From Elioraea tepida (lineage in GTDB: Bacteria > Pseudomonadota > Alphaproteobacteria > Acetobacterales > Acetobacteraceae), in contig NZ_CP076448.1 in NCBI RefSeq assembly GCF_019203965.1, positions 1,441,001-1,505,000 on the forward strand: DNA of 64,000 bases. The letters run 5' to 3'. This document shows, in pieces, positions 50,287 through 58,894 of the stretch. The position numbers and the translations under genes were made by a program. Numbering within the stretch: the stretch's first letter is position 1; each line of letters opens with the position of its first letter. Below the pieces are notes generated by a model, which was not told the origin of the DNA, did not search any database, and saw only the letters and a program-made list of their open reading frames with translations.

Positions 50287-51780
50287 ATGCCCGACCATCT
50301 CCCGGACGACGACCGCGCCCTCGACCCGGACCGCGCCGACCTCGCCAACGGGCTCGCCGCCCTGCCGCGCGCCTCCGTCCTCGTCGTCGGCGATGCGATG
50401 CTCGACCGCTACGTCTACGGCTCGGTCACCCGGGTCAGCCCCGAGGCGCCGATCCCCGTGCTTTCGGTCGAGCGCGAGCTCGCCATGCCGGGCGGGGCGG
50501 CGAACGTGGTGCGCAACATCACCGCTCTCGGCGCCTCTGCCGCCTTCGTGACGGTGGTGGGCGACGATGTCGCCGGCTCCGACCTCACTGCCCTCATCGG
50601 CGGCCAGCCCAAGGTCGAGCCCTGGATGCTCGTCCAGGGGGGGCGGCCGACCACGGTCAAGACGCGCTACCTCGCCGCCGGCCAGCAGCTTCTGCGCGCC
50701 GACCGCGAGACCACGGAGCCGATCCACCCGAAGCTCTCCGAACGCCTCGTTCGGATCGCCACCGACGCGATGGCCGCCTGCCGCGCCGTGGTGCTGTCCG
50801 ACTATCATAAGGGCGTCCTCGCCGGCTCCGCGGCGCAGGCGATCCTCCGCGCCGCCCGCTCCGCCGGCCGGATCACCGTGGTCGACCCCAAGGGCCAGGA
50901 CTGGGCCCGCTATGCCGGCGCCGATGTGCTGACCCCGAACCGGCGCGAGCTCGCCGAGGCCTCAGGCATGCCGACGGCGACGCCCGAGGAGGTGGTCGCG
51001 GCGGCCGAGGCGATGCTCGCCGCACACGGCTTCGGCGCGGTGCTCTGCACCCGTTCCGAGGACGGGATGACGCTTGTCCGCCGCGGCGGGGCGACGCTCC
51101 ACCTCGCCGCCGAGGCGCGCGAGGTGTTCGACGTCTCCGGCGCGGGCGACACGGTGGTGGCGACACTCGCCGCGGGACTCGCGGCTGGTCTTGCCCTGCC
51201 CGTTGCCGCCCGGCTCGCCAACATCGCCGCCGGAATCGTTGTCGGCAAGGTCGGCACCGCGGTGGCGCGCGAGAGCGAGATCCGCGCCGTCCTCTCCCCC
51301 GCCTCGGGCAGCCTCAGGAAGGTCGTCACGCGCGAGGAGGCGGCCGAGCAGGTGGAGCGGTGGCGACGACGCGGCTGGCGAATCGGCTTCACCAATGGCT
51401 GCTTCGACCTCCTGCACCCTGGCCATGTGCATCTGTTGGCGCAGGCGCGGGCGGAGTGCGACCGGCTCGTCGTCGGCCTGAACTCCGATGCCTCGGTGCG
51501 GCGTCTGAAGGGCCCCACCCGCCCGGTGCAGACGGAGGCCGCGCGCGCGGCCGTGCTCGCCTCGCTCGCCGATGTCGATCTCGTCACCGTGTTCGAGGAG
51601 GACACGCCGGAGGCGCTGATCGCTGCGCTCAGGCCGGACGTGCTCGTGAAGGGAGCCGACTACCGGCTCGACCAAGTGGTCGGCGCCGAGCTCGTGCGCG
51701 GCTGGGGCGGGCGCGTAGTGCTCGCCGAGCTCCTGCCCGGCAACAGCACCACCGCGACGATCGCGCGGCTTCGGGGCTGA
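50287..51780 (+). CDS. hldE: bifunctional heptose-7-phosphate kinase/heptose-1-phosphate adenylyltransferase
   Basis: 497 residues. Residues 1 to about 335 are a PfkB-like kinase (V-V-G-D-A-M-L-D-R-Y, G-G-A-A-N-V-V-R-N, D-V-S-G-A-G-D-T-V with catalytic Asp); residues about 355-497 are a nucleotidyltransferase with T-N-G-C-F-D-L-L-H-P-G-H-V, H-x-G-H and G-N-S-T-T-A. It makes ADP-D-glycero-beta-D-manno-heptose precursor for the LPS inner core, in the cytoplasm. Both domains are complete, so the organism makes heptose-containing LPS. Confidence 0.97.
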   Translation: MPDHLPDDDRALDPDRADLANGLAALPRASVLVVGDAMLDRYVYGSVTRVSPEAPIPVLSVERELAMPGGAANVVRNITALGASAAFVTVVGDDVAGSDLTALIGGQPKVEPWMLVQGGRPTTVKTRYLAAGQQLLRADRETTEPIHPKLSERLVRIATDAMAACRAVVLSDYHKGVLAGSAAQAILRAARSAGRITVVDPKGQDWARYAGADVLTPNRRELAEASGMPTATPEEVVAAAEAMLAAHGFGAVLCTRSEDGMTLVRRGGATLHLAAEAREVFDVSGAGDTVVATLAAGLAAGLALPVAARLANIAAGIVVGKVGTAVARESEIRAVLSPASGSLRKVVTREEAAEQVERWRRRGWRIGFTNGCFDLLHPGHVHLLAQARAECDRLVVGLNSDASVRRLKGPTRPVQTEAARAAVLASLADVDLVTVFEEDTPEALIAALRPDVLVKGADYRLDQVVGAELVRGWGGRVVLAELLPGNSTTATIARLRG

Positions 51781-51914
51781 GGCGGGCGCGGGTCTCCACC
51801 TCGCTGGCTCGTCGCCCCCGATGAGAAACGGCGCGGCGGTCCACCCAAAGCCGGGGCTTGCGCGATGCGGGGATCGACGGAACCTCTGTCCGGTCGCACG
51901 ACCAGGGAGCGAGC

Positions 51915-52328
51915 ATGAGCACGAAGACGGAGAGCTTTCCCGTCCAGAAATCGGAGGCAGAGTGGCGTGCCGTCCTCACGCCCGAGCAGTACCGCGTGCT
52001 GCGCGGCCACGGCACCGAGCGGGCGGGCACCTCGCCGCTGAACCACGAGAAGCGCGACGGCATCTATGTTTGCGCCGGCTGCGGCGCGCCGCTCTTCTCG
52101 TCGGAGGCGAAATACGAAAGCGGCACCGGGTGGCCCTCGTTCTTCCGCGCCCTTCCGGGCGCCGTCGGCACGCGGATCGACCGCAGCTTCTTCATGGTGC
52201 GGACGGAGGTGCACTGCGCGACCTGCGGCGGCCATCTCGGGCATGTCTTCCCAGACGGCCCGCCGCCGACCGGAGAGCGCTACTGCATGAACGGAGTCGC
52301 GCTCGTGTTCCGGCCGAAGGAGGAGTGA
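51915..52328 (+). CDS. msrB: peptide-methionine (R)-S-oxide reductase
   Basis: 137 residues from ATG 51915 (GGGAGCG upstream). Two C-x-x-C zinc motifs (C-A-G-C, C-A-T-C), [19 protein letters not shown] and [11 protein letters not shown] with the catalytic Cys. The family usually reads R-Y-C-I/M-N-S; here Ser is Gly. It reduces methionine-R-sulfoxide in oxidised proteins. It precedes a degenerate IS5 element by about 165 bp. Confidence 0.95.
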   Translation: MSTKTESFPVQKSEAEWRAVLTPEQYRVLRGHGTERAGTSPLNHEKRDGIYVCAGCGAPLFSSEAKYESGTGWPSFFRALPGAVGTRIDRSFFMVRTEVHCATCGGHLGHVFPDGPPPTGERYCMNGVALVFRPKEE

Positions 52329-52492
52329 CGCTCAGCCGGGCGCCAGCGCGGCGACAGGCCCGAACGTTCCGGCGAGGCGGCCCGAGGCGCGACCGCTCCG
52401 GGGCGGCTTTGGCGTCCTGCCAATGATAGGCTTCCGGGCCTGCCAAACACGGCAACCCGACCCGGCAGGGACCGGGCCGGACGCGAGGGCAG

Positions 52493-53329
52493 CCAGGCTC
52501 ACGACCCATTCATCTGCTTGCGGGGACGCGGGCGGGCGTGATTTTGAAGGGGGCGGAGGTGCCCTGATGTCCGTCCCGTTCCTGCTCACCCCGGCGCAGA
52601 TGCGGCGCATCCGGCCGCACGTCCCGCTCTCGCACGGCATCCCGCGCGTGGACGACCGGCGCGTCCTCAGCGGCATCATCTTCGTCATCCGGGGCGGCCT
52701 GCGCTGGCGCGACGCCCCGCCGGGCTAAGGCCCGCACAAGACCCTCTACAACCGCTTCGTCCGCTGGAGTGTTCAGCCGCATCTTCGCCGCCCTCGCCGG
52801 CGAGGCCGGCGAGCCCGACCGCCTAATCATCGACAGCACGCACCTGAAGGCCCACCGCACCGCAGCCAGCCTCCTCAAAAGGGGGCGCCTGATCGGTGCA
52901 TCGGCAGAACCAAGGGCGGGCTGAACGCTAAGCTCCACGCCGTCTGCGACAGCCAAGGCCGCCCCGTCGTCATGATGCTCTCCGCCGGGCAGATGAACGA
53001 CCAGAAGGGCGCCAACATCCTCGCCCCACTCCTGCCGCCGGCGCGCGAGCTGATCGCTGACCGCGGCTACGACAGCAACCCGTTCCGCGCCGCGCTCGCC
53101 GAGCGTGGCATCGCCGCATGCATCCCGACCAAGAAGAACCGCAAGCAGCCCATCCCGCACGACCCAACGCTCTACCGACAACGCCACCGCATCGAGAACA
53201 TGTTCGGCCGCCTCAAGGACTGGCGACGCATCGCCACCCGCTACGACCGATGCGCCACCATCTTCTTCGGCGCCATCGCCCTCGCCGCAATCGTCACCTT
53301 CCGGCTCGGCCAATGAGTCCTGAGCCTAG
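52493..53329 (+). mobile_element. IS5-family insertion sequence (IS427-like), inactive
   Basis: About 837 bp. Terminal inverted repeats: CCAGGCTCACGACCCATT (52493-52510) and the complement of CTAGGCTCAGGACTCATT (53312-53329), 15 of 18 matching; size and IR style fit the IS427 subgroup. The right end contains the thpR stop codon (53326-53328). No clear target-site duplication was found. The transposase gene inside is broken. Confidence 0.75.
52567..53316 (+). pseudogene. IS5-family DDE transposase, disabled
   Basis: Encoded in fragments. The N-terminal part M-S-V-P-F-L-L-T-P-A-Q-M-R-R-I, with L-S-G-I-I-F-V-I-R-G-G-L-R-W-R, stops at TAA 52726-52728 where a Tyr codon is expected (G-Y-G-P-H). 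A roughly 8-bp deletion near 52768-52775 removes part of R-W-S-R-M-G, and a frameshift occurs near 52880 after A-S-L-L-K. The rest, to 53316, keeps I-D-S-T-H-L-K-A-H (first Asp), A-D-R-G-Y-D-S (second Asp) and R-Q-R-H-R-I-E-N-M-F-G-R-L-K-D-W-R (Glu motif). At least three lesions: no active protein expected. Confidence 0.88.
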
Positions 53330-53865
53330 CGCAGGGCGTACGCCGCCTCTGCCGTGTAGTGCGGCCCCTCCCGCCCGAGCCGCGACGAGAACAGCGTGAA
53401 GTGCTCGACCGGAACCGGGCCGAGGCGGAACAGGGCGTTGCCGTGAAGCCAGTCGCCGAGCTTCGCGGGGTCAGGCTGGTCGAGACGCGCGAGCGTCACA
53501 TGCGGGGTGAACTTGCGACGCTCCGGCTCGCAGCCGGCACGCACGAGCGCGCTCTCGACCTTGGCGCGCAGGTGCTCGAGCGCTGGGTTCCGCTCCACCC
53601 CCGCCCACAGAGCATGCACCCTCCGCCCGCTCTGGAAGGTGCCCACCCCCTCGAGGGTGAGCGAGAAGCCGCGCGCGGCGATCGTGCCGAGGGCCGCGTC
53701 GATGTCGTCGGCGCGCCCGTGATCGACCTCGCCGACGAAGCGAAGCGTCAGATGCATGTTCTCGGGCGGAACCCAGCGCGCCCCGGGAAGCTTCGCCCCG
53801 GTCAGCAGGCGAAGCCTCTCCCGAACCTCGAACGGCAGGTCGAGCGCGACGAACAGCCTGACCAT
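53326..53865 (-). CDS. thpR: RNA 2',3'-cyclic phosphodiesterase
   Basis: 179 residues of the 2H phosphoesterase family. The two H-x-T/S-x motifs are M-H-L-T-L-R-F-V-G near residue 42 and P-H-V-T-L-A-R-L near residue 125; the opening R-L-F-V-A-L-D-L-P and W-V-P-P-E-N are typical. It opens 2',3'-cyclic phosphates on RNA ends. Its TAG stop lies inside the IS5 right terminal repeat (53326-53328), so the element inserted at the very end of the gene and the C-terminus (A-A-Y-A-L-R) might be slightly altered. Confidence 0.9.
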   Translation of the reverse strand: MVRLFVALDLPFEVRERLRLLTGAKLPGARWVPPENMHLTLRFVGEVDHGRADDIDAALGTIAARGFSLTLEGVGTFQSGRRVHALWAGVERNPALEHLRAKVESALVRAGCEPERRKFTPHVTLARLDQPDPAKLGDWLHGNALFRLGPVPVEHFTLFSSRLGREGPHYTAEAAYALR

Positions 53866-53889
53866 CGCTGCCTCCTCACCGCTCTTGCC

Positions 53890-54576
53890 TCACGCACGCA
53901 CCCGGGCGAGCAGCCGCTCCACCGCGGGCAGGATACGCTCGACCATCACTGCGACACCGCGGGCATTGGGGTGGATCCCGTCCGGCTGGTTCAGCTCGGG
54001 CACCGTCGCGACACCATCGAGGAAGAATGGGTAGAACACGACGTCGTGCTCGCGGGCGAGGCGCTGATAGGCGCCTTCGAAGGCGGTGACGTAGTCCTGT
54101 CCGAGATTGCGTGGCGCGAGCATGCCGGCGAGCAGCACCGGGATGTTGCGCTCGGCAAGCCGCCGCAGGATGGCGTCGAGATTGGCGTAGGTCGCCTCAG
54201 GGGGGATGGCGCGCAGGAGATCGTTGCCGCCGAGCGCGACGATCGCCGCATCCGGCCGGTCGGCCAGCGCCCAGTCGAGCCGAGCCCGCCCCCCGGCGGT
54301 GGTGTCGCCCGACACCCCGGCATCGATCACGGTCGCGGCGATTCCCTTCGCCCGCAGCGCTGCCTGCAGCTGGGCGGCGAACCCCTCCTGACGCGGCAGG
54401 CCGTAGCCGGCGGTAAGGCTGTCGCCGAGGGCGAGGATGCGGATCTCGCGCCCCCCTTGCGCCCGCGCACGTGCTGACATGGCCGTGAGAAGCGCCACCC
54501 CGGCAAGGGAGGCAAGTTTGCGCCGGGAAAGCGCCGGGCCATATCTCGGAAGGAGCTGAAGGGGTTGTGCGCGCAT
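53890..54576 (-). CDS. tesA: TesA-like SGNH esterase/lysophospholipase, exported
   Basis: 228 residues. A signal peptide (S-R-R-K-L-A-S-L-A-G-V-A-L-L-T, cleavage near A-R-A-Q-G) precedes SGNH blocks: L-A-L-G-D-S-L-T-A-G-Y-G-L (catalytic Ser), V-S-G-D-T-T-A-G-G, V-A-L-G-G-N-D-L-L-R and P-D-G-I-H-P-N (catalytic Asp/His). It matches the E. coli TesA/ApeA periplasmic thioesterase and lysophospholipase. As in E. coli, it is divergent from a YbbA/YbbP-type ABC pair. Its ATG (54574-54576) overlaps the plus-strand ATG of that pair. Confidence 0.9.
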   Translation of the reverse strand: MRAQPLQLLPRYGPALSRRKLASLAGVALLTAMSARARAQGGREIRILALGDSLTAGYGLPRQEGFAAQLQAALRAKGIAATVIDAGVSGDTTAGGRARLDWALADRPDAAIVALGGNDLLRAIPPEATYANLDAILRRLAERNIPVLLAGMLAPRNLGQDYVTAFEGAYQRLAREHDVVFYPFFLDGVATVPELNQPDGIHPNARGVAVMVERILPAVERLLARVRA

Positions 54577-55309
54577 GGATGCCATCGTCTCCGACCTGCC
54601 GCTTGCCGCCGCGTCGGGGCGTGGCGGCGAACCGCTGATCGCGGTGCGCGACCTCGCCTTCACGGTGGCCTCGGCGGCGGGCAAAATCAACATTCTCAAG
54701 GGTATCACCTTCTCGGTCGCGGGCGGCGAAGGGGTCGCGATCGTCGGGCCTTCGGGCAGCGGCAAGTCCACCCTGATGATGCTTCTGGGTGGGCTCGACC
54801 GCGCCACGGGCGGCTCGATCCGGGTCGCCGGCCACGACCTCACGGCGTTGGACGAGGACGCGCTCGCCCGCTTCCGGCGCGACCACGTTGGCATCGTATT
54901 CCAGGCCTTCCACCTCGTGCCGACCATGACGGCAGAGGAGAACGTGGCCCTGCCGCTCGAGTTCGCGGGCGGCGCCAATGCGCTGGCCCGCGCGCGGGAG
55001 GCGCTCGCCCGCGTCGGCCTCGGCCATCGCACGCGCCACTATCCGGCCCAGCTTTCGGGCGGCGAGCAGCAGCGCGTGGCGCTCGCCCGCGCGATCGTCG
55101 CCAAGCCCTCGATCCTGCTCGCCGACGAGCCGACGGGGAACCTCGACGGCGCGACCGGTGCGGCGGTGATGGACCTCCTGTTCGGTCTCCGCGCCGAGCT
55201 CGGCACCACTTTGCTTCTCATCACCCATGACGAGCGCCTCGCCGCGCGCTGCGGCCGGATCATCTCGCTCGCCGACGGCAGGATCGAGTCCGACCGGGTT
55301 GTCGGCTGA
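54575..55309 (+). CDS. ybbA: ABC transporter ATPase, YbbA/LolD-like
   Basis: 244 residues. Walker A G-P-S-G-S-G-K-S-T near residue 67, L-D-R-A-T-G-G and the Q-loop V-F-Q-A-F-H-L-V-P-T, signature L-S-G-G-E-Q-Q-R, Walker B L-L-A-D-E-P-T-G-N-L-D and the switch His T-H-D-E-R-L. The MacB/LolD-type pattern indicates a mechanotransmission ABC system rather than an importer. Its stop overlaps the YbbP-like ATG (ATGA, 55307-55311). Confidence 0.93.
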   Translation: MDAIVSDLPLAAASGRGGEPLIAVRDLAFTVASAAGKINILKGITFSVAGGEGVAIVGPSGSGKSTLMMLLGGLDRATGGSIRVAGHDLTALDEDALARFRRDHVGIVFQAFHLVPTMTAEENVALPLEFAGGANALARAREALARVGLGHRTRHYPAQLSGGEQQRVALARAIVAKPSILLADEPTGNLDGATGAAVMDLLFGLRAELGTTLLLITHDERLAARCGRIISLADGRIESDRVVG

Positions 55310-57840
55310 TGTCTCTCGTTCTGGCCAATGCCTGGCGGATCGCGCGGCGCGAGCTCCGCGGCGGGGCGAAGGCACTGCGGATCGTGGTCGCCTGCCTCGC
55401 CCTCGGGGTGGCCGCGATCGCCGCCGTCGGCACGCTCTCGCGCGCGGTCGAGGAGGGGCTGAAGGCGGACGGGCGGCGTATCCTCGGCGGCGATCTCGAG
55501 GTGTCGGTCGGCTACCGGCCGATGCCCGAGGCGGCGCGCGCCTGGGTCGCCGAGCGCGGCGGGCTTCTCTCCGAGGTCACCGAACTCCGCTCGATGCTTG
55601 TCGCCGAGACCGGCGCGCGCGACCGGATGCTCGTCGAGCTCAAGGCGGTCGATCAGGCCTACCCGCTCTACGGCGCCGTCCGGCTCGAGCCGGACGCGAC
55701 GCTTGCCGAGGCGCTTGCGGTGCGAAACGGGCGCCCCGGCCTCGTCGCCGAGCGCGTGGTTCTCGAGCGCCTGAACCTCCGCCCGGGCGACACGGTTCGT
55801 CTCGGCGAGGGGCTGTTCGAGGTGCGCGGCACGCTCACCGAGGAGCCTGACCGGGTGGCGAGCCCTGCCGTCCTCGGCCCGCGGGCGATGATCGCGGCAG
55901 ACGCGCTCGCCGCGACGCGGCTCGTCCAGCCCGGAAGCCTCGTCCGCTACGAATACCGGATCCGCCTTCCTGACGGAGCGGATGTCGCCGCCTTCCGCGC
56001 GGCGATGGAGGGAGCGTTCCGCGACGGCGGCTGGCGGTTCCGAACCTACGCCCAGGCCGCCCCGGGCGTGATCCGCTTCGTCGAGCAGACGGCCCTGTTC
56101 CTGACGCTCGTCGGGCTCACCGCCTTGCTCGTCGGCGGCATCGGGGTGGCCAATGGCGTGACCGCCTGGCTCGAGGCGCGGCGGCGCACGATCGCCACGC
56201 TGAAGTGCCTCGGCGCGCCGCAGGCGACCGTGTTCGCGGCCTATGGCCTGCAGCTTCTCGCCATCGCCGGGGTGGGGATCGGGCTTGGCCTCGCCGGAGG
56301 GCTTGCTCTTCCCTGGGTGGCGGCGCAGGCGCTCGCGGGCGTTCTTCCGGTGCCGCCGCGGTTCGGGGTCTATCCCGGCCCGCTCGGGATCGCCGCCCTG
56401 TTCGGGCTGCTCACCGCTGCGACCTTCGCTCTCTGGCCGCTCGCCCGCGCGCGCGCCATACCGGCGGTGGCGCTGTTCCGCGACGTCGTCGCGCGCGCCG
56501 AGGTCAGGCCGGGGCTCGGCCTCCTCCTCGCCAACGGGCTGCTCGCCGCCCTGCTTGCCGGACTTGTCGTCGCGGTGTCGCAGGACCGTCGCTTCGCCGC
56601 CGCCTTCTGCGCCGGCGCGGCCGGCACACTTCTGCTGTTCCGGCTCGGGGCGGCGCTGTTGAAGGCGCTCGCCGCACGCGCGCCGCGATCCTCCCTCCCT
56701 GCCGTTCGGCTCGGGCTTGCCAACCTCCACCGCCCCGGGGCGCCAACCGGGCTGATGCTCGTCTCACTTGGCCTCGGGCTCTCCACACTCGCCGCGGTGG
56801 CGCTGATCCAGGGCAACATCCAGCGCCAGGTGACGGAGACGATGCCGGACGCGGCGCCGGCCTTCTTCTTCATCGACATCCAGTCCGATCAGGTCGAGCG
56901 CTTCGAGGCGATCGCCGCCGCCCAGGCTGGGGTCGGAGAGGTGCGTCGCATGCCCTCGCTCCGGGCACGGATCGTCGCGGTCAACGGCATTCCCGCCGAC
57001 GAGCTCCAGGTGGCGCCCGAGAGCGCCTGGGCGCTTCGCGGCGACCGGGGGCTCACCTATGCCGCCACCCCGCCGGAGGGCACGCGGATCGTCGCCGGGG
57101 AATGGTGGCCGCCCGACTACCGGGGCGAGCCGCTGGTCTCTTTCGACGCCGCGCTGGCGCGGGGCTTCGGCATTGGCATCGGCGACACGATCACCGTCAA
57201 CGTGCTCGGGCGGGACGTGACGCTCCGGATCGCCTCGCTGCGCGACATCTCCTGGCGGTCGCTCGGGATGAACTTCACGCTGGTCGCCTCGCCGGGGCTG
57301 CTCGAGGCGGCGCCGCACACCCATATCGCAACGGTGCACGCCGCGCGCTCGGCCGAGGCGACGCTCCTGCGCGCCGTGACGGACGCGCTCCCGAACGTCT
57401 CGGCGATCCGGGTGCGCGAGGCGCTCGAGGCGGTCTCCGCCCTGCTCGGCCAGATCGGGGCGGCGCTGTCCTCGACCGGGGCGATCACGCTCCTCTCCGG
57501 CGCGCTCGTGCTCGCGGGCGCGATCGCCGCGGGGCGTCGGCGCCGGGTGTACGAGGCCGTGGTCCTGAAGACGCTCGGCGCGACACGGCGGCAGGTGCTC
57601 GCCGCCTATCTCGTCGAGTTCGGCGTTCTCGGCGCGGCGGCGGGGGTGATTGCGGCCGCGGTCGGCACCGCCGCGTCCTGGGCCGTGATCACCGTCGTGA
57701 TGCGCGCCGAGTGGGCGTTCCTGCCGGGCACGCTCGCCGCGACCATCGCCGCCTGCACGGCGATGACGATGCTGATGGGTTGGGCCGGAACGGCCGCGGC
57801 GCTCCGGGCGCGGCCGGCACCGCTTCTGCGGACCGAGTGA
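55309..57840 (+). CDS. ybbP: YbbP-like FtsX-domain ABC permease
   Basis: 843 residues with the long YbbP architecture: an N-terminal helix (about 17-40), a large periplasmic MacB-PCD-like domain (40-260), FtsX helices near 265-400 (L-T-L-V-G-L-T-A-L-L-V-G-G-I-G-V-A-N-G-V), additional helices at about 405-445, a second periplasmic domain and a final FtsX domain (about 715-840). The E-A-R-R-R-T-I-A-T-L-K-C-L-G-A motif is characteristic. With YbbA and TesA it may work on membrane lipids or lipid-like substrates. Full length. Confidence 0.93.
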   Translation: MSLVLANAWRIARRELRGGAKALRIVVACLALGVAAIAAVGTLSRAVEEGLKADGRRILGGDLEVSVGYRPMPEAARAWVAERGGLLSEVTELRSMLVAETGARDRMLVELKAVDQAYPLYGAVRLEPDATLAEALAVRNGRPGLVAERVVLERLNLRPGDTVRLGEGLFEVRGTLTEEPDRVASPAVLGPRAMIAADALAATRLVQPGSLVRYEYRIRLPDGADVAAFRAAMEGAFRDGGWRFRTYAQAAPGVIRFVEQTALFLTLVGLTALLVGGIGVANGVTAWLEARRRTIATLKCLGAPQATVFAAYGLQLLAIAGVGIGLGLAGGLALPWVAAQALAGVLPVPPRFGVYPGPLGIAALFGLLTAATFALWPLARARAIPAVALFRDVVARAEVRPGLGLLLANGLLAALLAGLVVAVSQDRRFAAAFCAGAAGTLLLFRLGAALLKALAARAPRSSLPAVRLGLANLHRPGAPTGLMLVSLGLGLSTLAAVALIQGNIQRQVTETMPDAAPAFFFIDIQSDQVERFEAIAAAQAGVGEVRRMPSLRARIVAVNGIPADELQVAPESAWALRGDRGLTYAATPPEGTRIVAGEWWPPDYRGEPLVSFDAALARGFGIGIGDTITVNVLGRDVTLRIASLRDISWRSLGMNFTLVASPGLLEAAPHTHIATVHAARSAEATLLRAVTDALPNVSAIRVREALEAVSALLGQIGAALSSTGAITLLSGALVLAGAIAAGRRRRVYEAVVLKTLGATRRQVLAAYLVEFGVLGAAAGVIAAAVGTAASWAVITVVMRAEWAFLPGTLAATIAACTAMTMLMGWAGTAAALRARPAPLLRTE

Positions 57841-57873
57841 CGCGCCACGCCGCCTCGCCGCGCTTGCACCTCG

Positions 57874-57914
57874 CGGGCGAATCCGATTGATTCGCCCGTG
57901 GGGAGGCCCATATA
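57874..57914 (+). promoter_or_regulatory. hairpin with two GANTC sites overlapping a possible promoter
   Basis: Perfect 10-bp inverted repeat CGGGCGAATC (57874-57883)/GATTCGCCCG (57889-57898) with a 5-nt spacer; both arms contain GANTC. A TTGATT (57887-57892) followed by TATACC 18 bp later or CATATA (57909) 16 bp later is a plausible sigma-70 promoter for the BAX-inhibitor-like gene. The hairpin could also end ybbP transcription, though no U-tract follows. Confidence 0.4.
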
Positions 57915-57988
57915 CCCGACCGGGGTGGTCGGAGAGGGTGGTCCGTGCCCCCTTGCCGGGACAAGCTCAACGAAGGGGTTTGCGAACG

Positions 57989-58774
57989 ATGGCCTGGAAT
58001 CCAGATTTCCGCTCGATGGCTGCCGCGCAGACGGTTCCTTCCGCCGGCGTCGACGCCGCGCGGCTGGACGCCGGGCTGCGCCGCTACATGCTCGGCGTCT
58101 ACAACTACATGGCGTCCGGGCTTCTGCTCAGCGGCATCGTGGCGCTCGCGATCGCCTCCTCGCCGGCGCTCGCCGAGCTCTTCTACACCCGTGTGATGAC
58201 GCCGCGCGGGGCGGCGACGATCCCGACGACGCTCGGCTTCATCGCGATGTTCTCGCCGCTCGCCATCATCCTCGTGATGATGTTCGGCGTGAATCGCATG
58301 TCGAAGACGGCCGCCCAGGCTGTGTACTGGGTGTTCACGGCGCTGATGGGCGTGTCGCTTGCGAACATCTTCCTGATCTACACCGGCACCTCGATCAGCC
58401 GCGTGTTCTTCGTCACCGCCGGCACCTTCGCCGCGATGAGCATCATCGGCTACACGACGCAGCGTGACCTGACGAAGCTCGGTTCGTTCCTGATCATGGG
58501 GCTGATCGGCATCATCCTCGCGAGCCTCGTCAACATCTTCATCGGCTCGACGGCGCTGCAGTTCGCCGTCACCGTGCTCGGCGTGGTGATCTTCGTCGGC
58601 CTGATCGCCTACGACACCCAGCGGATCAAGACCGACTACATCTCCTATGCCTATGCGGAGGGCTCGGAGGTCGCGGACAAGCGGGCGGTGTTCGATGCGC
58701 TCGCGCTCTACCTGAACTTCATCAACCTGTTCCAGCTCTTGATGAGCCTGCTCGGCCAGCGCCAGAGCGAGTGA
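57989..58774 (+). CDS. BAX inhibitor-1 (YccA/TMBIM) family membrane protein
   Basis: 261 residues, seven predicted helices. The N-terminus L-R-R-Y-M-L-G-V-Y-N-Y-M-A-S-G-L-L-L-S-G is the BI-1 start, followed by repeated hydrophobic segments and a C-terminal L-I-A-Y-D-T-Q-R-I-K and D-A-L-A-L-Y-L-N-F-I-N-L-F-Q-L-L signature with the two conserved Asp residues. It probably forms a pH- or Ca2+-sensitive leak or modulates membrane proteases (YccA). ATG 57989 has GAAGGGG upstream. It is followed directly by a strong terminator. Confidence 0.95.
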   Translation: MAWNPDFRSMAAAQTVPSAGVDAARLDAGLRRYMLGVYNYMASGLLLSGIVALAIASSPALAELFYTRVMTPRGAATIPTTLGFIAMFSPLAIILVMMFGVNRMSKTAAQAVYWVFTALMGVSLANIFLIYTGTSISRVFFVTAGTFAAMSIIGYTTQRDLTKLGSFLIMGLIGIILASLVNIFIGSTALQFAVTVLGVVIFVGLIAYDTQRIKTDYISYAYAEGSEVADKRAVFDALALYLNFINLFQLLMSLLGQRQSE

Positions 58775-58801
58775 GCCGCACCGCGGCTCGGGTTCGGGGA
58801 A

Positions 58802-58835
58802 GGCCCCGGGGGAAACCCCGGGGCCTTTCTCTTTT
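58802..58835 (+). terminator. intrinsic terminator of the BAX-inhibitor-like gene
   Basis: Perfect stem GGCCCCGGGG with CCCCGGGGCC (58802-58825), GAAA-type loop, then TTTCTCTTTT. Placed 28 bp after the stop codon. Confidence 0.92.
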
Positions 58836-58894
58836 CGGGCTCGGTGTGCGCTCCGCCTGAGGGTGCGCCCGAGGCTCCTGCCGCGACAAGGCCC

